Source: Acidisphaera sp035272265
GTDB lineage: Bacteria > Pseudomonadota > Alphaproteobacteria > Acetobacterales > Acetobacteraceae
Direction: 5' to 3'
DNA length: 26,521 nt
Assembly (NCBI GenBank): GCA_035272265.1
Contig: DATEQV010000471.1
Location: forward strand, 1 to 26,521
The notes below the pieces were generated by a model. The model ran no database searches. It was not told the origin of the DNA and saw nothing but the letters and a program-made list of their open reading frames with translations. Position 1 is the first letter of the stretch; every line of letters begins with the position of its first letter. Both the position numbers and the translations under genes were made by a program. Below, one piece after another: positions 22,523 to 26,521 of the stretch.

Positions 22523-24478
22523 GTGAGCATGCTCGACCATCCGTCCCACCCACGCGAGCCGGACGCGCCGGAGTTGCGCGAGGCGGTGGACCACGCCGTC
22601 GCCGACGCCTCCGCCGCGCTGCTGCGTCGCCAGCGCCCCGACGGGCACTGGGTGTTCGAGCTCGAAGCCGATGCAACCATCCCGGCCGAGTATGTGCTGC
22701 TGGAGCACTTCCTCGACCGCATCGACGCGCCGTTGCAGGCGAAGATCGGCGTCTATCTGCGTTCGATCCAGGGCGAGCACGGCGGCTGGCCGCTGTCTCA
22801 CGGCGGCAAGTTCGACCTGTCGTGCACGGTCAAGGCGTATTACGCGCTGAAGGCGATCGGCGACGATCCGGACGCGCCGCACATGCGCCGCGCGCGCGAG
22901 GCGGTGCTGGCGCATGGCGGGGCGGAGCGCGTCAACGTGTTCACCCGGGCTCAGCTCGCGTTGTTCGGTCAGGTGCCATGGCGTGCGGTGCCGGTGATGC
23001 CGGTTGAAATCATCCTGCTGCCGCGGTGGTTTCCGTTCCACCTCAGCAAGGTGTCCTACTGGTCGCGCACGGTGATCGTGCCGCTGACCGTGCTGATGGC
23101 GCTCCGCCCGCGCGCGCGCAATCCGCGCGGCGTGCATGTGCAGGAGCTGTTCCGCACGCCGCCCGACCAAGTGCGCGACTGGATACGCGGGCCGTACCGC
23201 TCCGCCTGGGGCCGCGTGTTCAGGCATCTCGACACCATGTTGCGCGCCACGCAGCCGGTATTCCCGCGTCCCGCCCGCAGGCGCGCGATCGAAACCGCCC
23301 GCGCCTGGGTCACCGAGCGGCTGAACGGCGATGACGGGCTCGGCGGGATCTACCCGGCGATGGCCAACAGCGTGATGATGTTCAACGCGCTGGGCGTGCC
23401 CCCGGACCATCCCGACGCCGTGATCGCCTGGGCCGGCGTGCGCAAGCTGCTGGTCGAGGCCACCGACCGCGCCTACTGCCAGCCCTGCCTGTCGCCGATC
23501 TGGGACACGGCCCTCGCCGGGCACGCGGTCGCGGAGGCGTCGGGGTCGGCCGACGGCTCGGTCGATGCCGCGTGCACGTGGCTGCGCGAGCGGCAGATCA
23601 ACGACGTCGTCGGCGACTGGGCCGATGCGAGGCCCGGCGTCGCGCCCGGCGGCTGGGCGTTCCAGTACGCCAATCCGCACTATCCCGACGTGGACGACAC
23701 CGCCGTCGTCGGTTTGCTCATGCACCGCAACGGCGATACCGCCCACGCGGAATCGCTCGAGCGCGCACGCGCCTGGGTGATCGGAATGCAGAGCCGCAAC
23801 GGCGGCTGGGGCGCCTTCGACGCCGACAACGACAAATACTATCTGAACCACATCCCGTTCGCCGATCACGGCGCGCTGCTCGACCCGCCAACGGCGGATG
23901 TGACCGCGCGCTGCGTCTCGTTCCTGGCGCAACTGAACGAGCCCGCCGACGCGAAGGTGATCGCGCGCGCGATCGACTACCTGCGGCGCGAGCAGGAGAG
24001 CTTCGGCGGCTGGTTCGGCCGCTGGGGCACCAACTACATCTACGGCACGTGGTCGGTGCTGTGCGCCTTCAACGCCGCCGGCGTCCCGTCCGACGATCCC
24101 TCCGTCCGTCGCGCCGTCGCGTGGCTGGTGGCGGTGCAGCGCGACGACGGCGGCTGGGGCGAGGACGAGGAAACCTATGCCGGTGCAGCGCCGGGTGTGT
24201 ACCGCGAGAGCACGCCGAGCCACACCGCCTGGGCGCTGCTCGGGCTGATGGCGGCGGGCGAGGCGCAGCATCCGGTGGTCGCGCGCGGCATCGCCTGGCT
24301 CGCGCGCACCCAGCGCAGCGACGGCGAATGGACCGAGCAGCCCTACAACGCCGTCGGTTTCCCGCGTGTCTTCTACCTGCGCTACCACGGCTACCGGCTG
24401 TTCTTCCCGCTGATGGCGCTGGCGCGCTACCGCAACCTGACGCGGGGCAACGCGCGCCGCGTCGCCTTCGGCTTCTGA
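22523..24478 (+). CDS. shc: Squalene-hopene cyclase
   Basis: A 651-residue monotopic membrane enzyme that cyclises squalene to hopene and hopanol, the committed step. The catalytic motif DVDDTA is at 389-394, with D391 as the expected proton donor. Several QW repeats are visible, for example QSRNGGWGAFD (423-433), QRDDGGWGEDE and QRSDGEWTEQ, and the C-terminus has the usual GFPRVFYLRYHGYRLFFP. It starts at GTG 22523, or at ATG 22529 two codons later; no clear ribosome-binding site is seen, so coupling to hpnE is likely. The length is normal for the family. Its stop overlaps the putative hpnG start. Also called hpnF. Confidence 0.96.
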   Translation: MSMLDHPSHPREPDAPELREAVDHAVADASAALLRRQRPDGHWVFELEADATIPAEYVLLEHFLDRIDAPLQAKIGVYLRSIQGEHGGWPLSHGGKFDLSCTVKAYYALKAIGDDPDAPHMRRAREAVLAHGGAERVNVFTRAQLALFGQVPWRAVPVMPVEIILLPRWFPFHLSKVSYWSRTVIVPLTVLMALRPRARNPRGVHVQELFRTPPDQVRDWIRGPYRSAWGRVFRHLDTMLRATQPVFPRPARRRAIETARAWVTERLNGDDGLGGIYPAMANSVMMFNALGVPPDHPDAVIAWAGVRKLLVEATDRAYCQPCLSPIWDTALAGHAVAEASGSADGSVDAACTWLRERQINDVVGDWADARPGVAPGGWAFQYANPHYPDVDDTAVVGLLMHRNGDTAHAESLERARAWVIGMQSRNGGWGAFDADNDKYYLNHIPFADHGALLDPPTADVTARCVSFLAQLNEPADAKVIARAIDYLRREQESFGGWFGRWGTNYIYGTWSVLCAFNAAGVPSDDPSVRRAVAWLVAVQRDDGGWGEDEETYAGAAPGVYRESTPSHTAWALLGLMAAGEAQHPVVARGIAWLARTQRSDGEWTEQPYNAVGFPRVFYLRYHGYRLFFPLMALARYRNLTRGNARRVAFGF

Positions 24479-25107
24479 ACGTCGGCTTCGTCGTCGGCCT
24501 GAAGGCGGAAGCGCGCATCGCCTGCGCGCTCGGCGCGGTCGCAGTGGGCGGCGGCATGCCGGCGGGGGCGCGGCGCGCAGCGGAAGGTCTTGTCCGTTCT
24601 GGTGTCGACGCCCTCGTCAGCTTCGGGCTGGCCGGCGGTCTGGACCCCGCGCTCGCGCCCGGCGCGCTGGTGATTCCCGAAGCCGTCAGGCTGGCGACCG
24701 GCGAGACGCTCCCGGCCGATCCGGCGCTCATCGCCCGGTTCGGCGGCCCGACCCACAAGCTGATGCTGGCTGCCGAGGCGCCCGTCGCCGACGCCGCCGA
24801 CAAGACCGTGCTGTTCGCGCACACCGGCGCGGTCGCCGTGGACCTGGAAAGCGGTGCCGTCGCCGAGGTGGCGCGGTCCCGCGGCCTGCCCTGGGCCGTC
24901 GTCCGCGTCGTTTGCGACCCGGCGGGACGCGACCTGCCGCGGGCCGCCCTGGCGGCACTCGATCCTTCGGGCGGCGGCATCGCCGGCATGCGTGTCCTGG
25001 CCTGGGTGCTCCGCCGGCCGGGGCAGGTGCCGGCGCTGCTCCGCCTCGCCCGCGACGCCGCGGCGGCCCAGCGCACGCTGGCGCGCGTGCGGCTTGCCCC
25101 TGGGTAA
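24475..25107 (+). CDS. hpnG: HpnG-type nucleoside phosphorylase with apparent CTG start
   Basis: A 210-residue member of the purine nucleoside phosphorylase fold. In hopanoid synthesis HpnG removes adenine from adenosylhopane to give the ribose-bearing intermediate. VGFVVGLKAEARIA is the family N-terminus, FGLAGGLDP the phosphate-side loop, and AVDLESGAVAEVA the purine-side DxES block. No ATG, GTG or TTG precedes the conserved N-terminus in frame: the frame is open back into shc without one. The best start is CTG at 24475, which overlaps the shc stop as CTGA exactly where other junctions have ATGA. The first GTG downstream (24544) would delete the first strand. It ends 16 bases before the convergent rluA-type gene. 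Confidence 0.85.
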   Translation: MNVGFVVGLKAEARIACALGAVAVGGGMPAGARRAAEGLVRSGVDALVSFGLAGGLDPALAPGALVIPEAVRLATGETLPADPALIARFGGPTHKLMLAAEAPVADAADKTVLFAHTGAVAVDLESGAVAEVARSRGLPWAVVRVVCDPAGRDLPRAALAALDPSGGGIAGMRVLAWVLRRPGQVPALLRLARDAAAAQRTLARVRLAPG

Positions 25108-25123
25108 TGCCCCTCTGCGGTTT

Positions 25124-25789
25124 TCAGGCTGCTGTGCAGTCCGATGCCGCGGCCTCGCTCCAGCCGCAGGACCGTAAGGCGCCTCGCATGTGCTCCGGTG
25201 GTGGTGCTGTCGCATGCACCGGCGGCTCCAGCGGCACCGTCAGTTCGCGGGCCAGCAGATGCAGCTTGCCCCGCCCGTCGCCGTAGATCGGATCGCCGAG
25301 CGCCGGGCAGCCGAGCAACGCACAATGCACCCGGACCTGGTGCGTCCGGCCGGTCAGCGGCCGGGCCTCGATCCATGCGATCCCGTCCGCTCTTCCCAGC
25401 ACCCGCCACTCCGTTACGGCATCCTGTCCGGCCGGGTCCGCCACCATCCACCAGCCATTGCGTCCGGTCTGCTTGCGCAGCGCCGCCCGCATCACGCCTT
25501 CGGCCTGCGCCGGGGCGCCGCGCACGACTGACCAGTAGAGCTTGCGCACCTTGCCCGCCGCGAACGCCGCCTGTGCCAGGCGCAGCGGCTCCTTCCGCAA
25601 CGCGATCAGCAGGCAGCCCGCGGTGTCCGCGTCCAGCCGATGCACCAGCCACGGCCCGCTGCGGCGGCGGGAGAGTTCGGGGAACACGTCCTCGACGCTC
25701 GCCCCGCCGCCCGGTCCGGCATGCACGGGCAGTCCGGCCGGCTTGTCGACGACGACGAAGCGCGCGTCGCGGAACAGGATGGGCAGCAT
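25124..25789 (-). CDS. RluA-family RNA pseudouridine synthase
   Basis: A 221-residue pseudouridine synthase that isomerises specific uridines in rRNA or tRNA. The catalytic motif is HRLDADTAG (50-58), with the nucleophilic aspartate D53. VVVDKPAGLPVHAGP (12-26) and GRTHQVRVHCALLGCPALGDP (starting about 146) are the other signatures of the family. There is no N-terminal S4 domain, so it resembles the short RluA/RluE-like or TruC-like group; the target base cannot be named. The final 25 residues are low-complexity. It converges on hpnG and is unrelated to hopanoid synthesis. Confidence 0.88.
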   Translation of the reverse strand: MLPILFRDARFVVVDKPAGLPVHAGPGGGASVEDVFPELSRRRSGPWLVHRLDADTAGCLLIALRKEPLRLAQAAFAAGKVRKLYWSVVRGAPAQAEGVMRAALRKQTGRNGWWMVADPAGQDAVTEWRVLGRADGIAWIEARPLTGRTHQVRVHCALLGCPALGDPIYGDGRGKLHLLARELTVPLEPPVHATAPPPEHMRGALRSCGWSEAAASDCTAA

Positions 25790-25853
25790 CGGCGCACGTT
25801 GACAGCGCCCGCCGTGCGGCGGAAGCGCGCGGCGGGGATCGGGGGAGTGCGCG

Positions 25854-26297
25854 ATGCGTCTCTATCGTCTGCCGGACGCCGGCGGCATCGACGGCCTCAG
25901 GCCGCAAGCCGCGCCTGATCCGAAGCCGGCCCGCAACCAGGTTCTGGTCCGCATGCGGGCGGCCTCGCTCAACTACCGCGACCTCAATGTCATTCGCGGC
26001 CGCTACGGCAGGGGCGGGGTCGCGCCCGGCACGATCCCGCTGTCGGACGGCGCGGGCGAGGTGGTCGAGGTCGGGCCCGACGTCACCCGCTCCGGCCCTG
26101 GCGACCGCGTCGCCGGCACCTTCTTCCAGGCCTGGATCGCCGGCGCGATCCGCGAGGAGTACCATCAGAGTGCCATGGGCGGCGCCATCGACGGCGTGCT
26201 GGGGGATTACCGCGTTTTCGAGCAGGACGGCCTCGTGCCGCTCCCTGCCCACCTGTCGTTCGAGGAGGCAGGGGAATCGCACTTGGAAATCCCCTGA
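25854..26297 (+). pseudogene. Medium-chain alcohol dehydrogenase / quinone oxidoreductase, truncated by insertion
   Basis: Only the N-terminal GroES-like domain of an NAD(P)-dependent medium-chain dehydrogenase remains: VRMRAASLNYRDLNVIRGRYG (from 32), SDGAGEVVEVGPDV (64-77), GDRVAG (83-88) and LPAHLSFEEA (130-139). Relatives are about 330-340 residues and continue from FEEA into the Rossmann domain. Here the match stops at A139 (base 26270) and eight unrelated residues lead to a TGA. The start has a GGGGGAG ribosome-binding site. The abrupt end beside transposase sequence shows that an insertion broke the gene. The remainder may exist beyond the right edge. Confidence 0.85.
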
Positions 26298-26521
26298 TCT
26301 TCGACGTGGTGCTTGCGCGATTCGGGCGCGATCGATTCTAGGTCCGGCATGCCGTAACCCGCCGGAGGACATGTTGGATCACACTACTGTCCGGTTAAAA
26401 ACCTGGGAAATTCAATTGGTTATCGTCTTGTGCAACTTCGAAACAGTCGGCCTCGCGAGAGAATGCCGTCAGGATCTCGCTCTTTTCAAAAACCGCCACC
26501 GAAAAGACCTGCAGCAATGTG
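26271..26521 (-). mobile_element. IS4-like insertion element, partial (3' end, runs off the right edge)
   Basis: Sequence changes character here: the dehydrogenase homology stops at 26270, base composition becomes AT-richer from about 26375, and the end of a transposase gene lies on the minus strand. Candidate termini are 26271, where GGGGAATCGC begins, or near 26380, where ACACTACTGTCCGGTTAAAA begins; I cannot decide without the other end. If the true end is near 26380, the 110 bases in between would be a remnant of another insertion. Confidence 0.65.
26395..26521 (-). CDS. C-terminal end of an IS4-family-like transposase (partial)
   Basis: The last 41 residues before a TAA at 26397-26395. 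They run from a leucine-rich start (TLLQVFSVAVFEKSEI) to EVAQDDNQLNFPGF. The LLQ-FSVxVFEK segment followed by a short tail ending NQLNxFxF is the usual C-terminus of IS4-family transposases, as I recall it. The catalytic residues lie outside the window, so activity cannot be judged. AT-richer codons than in the neighbouring genes support recent transfer. Confidence 0.65.
   Translation of the reverse strand, partial: TLLQVFSVAVFEKSEILTAFSREADCFEVAQDDNQLNFPGF

Noticed and set aside
22472..24388. Open minus-strand frame of 638 codons opposite shc
   Set aside because: The plus strand has the full cyclase with DVDDTA and QW motifs; the antisense product is low-complexity Arg/Val/Ala.
24544..24558. 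GTG at 24544 or ATG at 24556 as the hpnG start
   Set aside because: Both would remove the conserved first strand VGFVVGLKAEARIA and leave an untranslated gap after shc, unlike every neighbouring junction.
24069..26372. Open minus-strand frame of 767 codons across shc, hpnG and the pseudouridine synthase
   Set aside because: It runs through three confident genes in other frames and its composition is Arg/Ser/Pro-rich; no family resemblance.

Overview
The window is GC-rich chromosomal DNA with strong G/C third-position bias and almost gap-free operons chained by 4-nt ATGA stop/start overlaps. A complete squalene/hopene operon, a lone acetoacetyl-CoA reductase, a branched-chain-amino-acid-type ABC transporter and dTDP-rhamnose genes together suggest an alphaproteobacterium, most likely of the Rhodospirillales/Acetobacteraceae type. 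The lineage is inferred from gene content and style, not from a marker gene.

Layout. (1) 1-5.9 kb: the tail of an unidentified gene, a 1-Cys peroxiredoxin (minus), then a five-gene liv-type ABC importer operon (minus; binding protein, livH, livM, livG, livF) with a convincing sigma70-type promoter at 5819-5846. (2) 5.85-7.2 kb: a non-coding divergent region with a G-quadruplex motif, phaB (plus), and two palindromic intergenic repeats. (3) 7.2-15.6 kb: a surface-polysaccharide region. rfbBACD (minus) makes dTDP-L-rhamnose and is interrupted by two more palindromic repeats. Divergent from it are a small GT-A glycosyltransferase, a 1175-residue three-module glycosyltransferase with N-terminal FDxxFY repeats, and a tiny tyrosine/proline-rich lipoprotein. 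(4) 15.6-25.1 kb: the hopanoid locus, with an hpnL-like membrane protein (minus) divergent from hpnA-B-C-D-[ParD/ParE-like toxin-antitoxin pair]-hpnE-shc-hpnG (plus). HpnD, HpnC and HpnE convert farnesyl diphosphate to squalene, Shc cyclises it to hopene, and HpnG acts in side-chain elaboration; hpnH, which should supply adenosylhopane to HpnG, is not in the window. (5) 25.1-26.5 kb: an RluA-type pseudouridine synthase (minus), then a medium-chain dehydrogenase cut off after its N-terminal domain, next to the 3' end of an IS4-like transposase that runs off the right edge.

Most notable: hpnG has no ATG, GTG or TTG at its expected start and instead overlaps the shc stop as CTGA, implying a CTG start. 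A toxin-antitoxin pair sits inside the otherwise tightly coupled hopanoid operon. A small family of palindromic repeats with an AAGTTCG...CGAACTT core punctuates the rfb region and supplies the rfbB stop codon. A 54-residue Tyr/Pro lipoprotein follows the giant glycosyltransferase. I found no CRISPR array, tRNA or rRNA. I do not see a clearly new multi-gene system; the glycosyltransferase/lipoprotein group is the least explained part.
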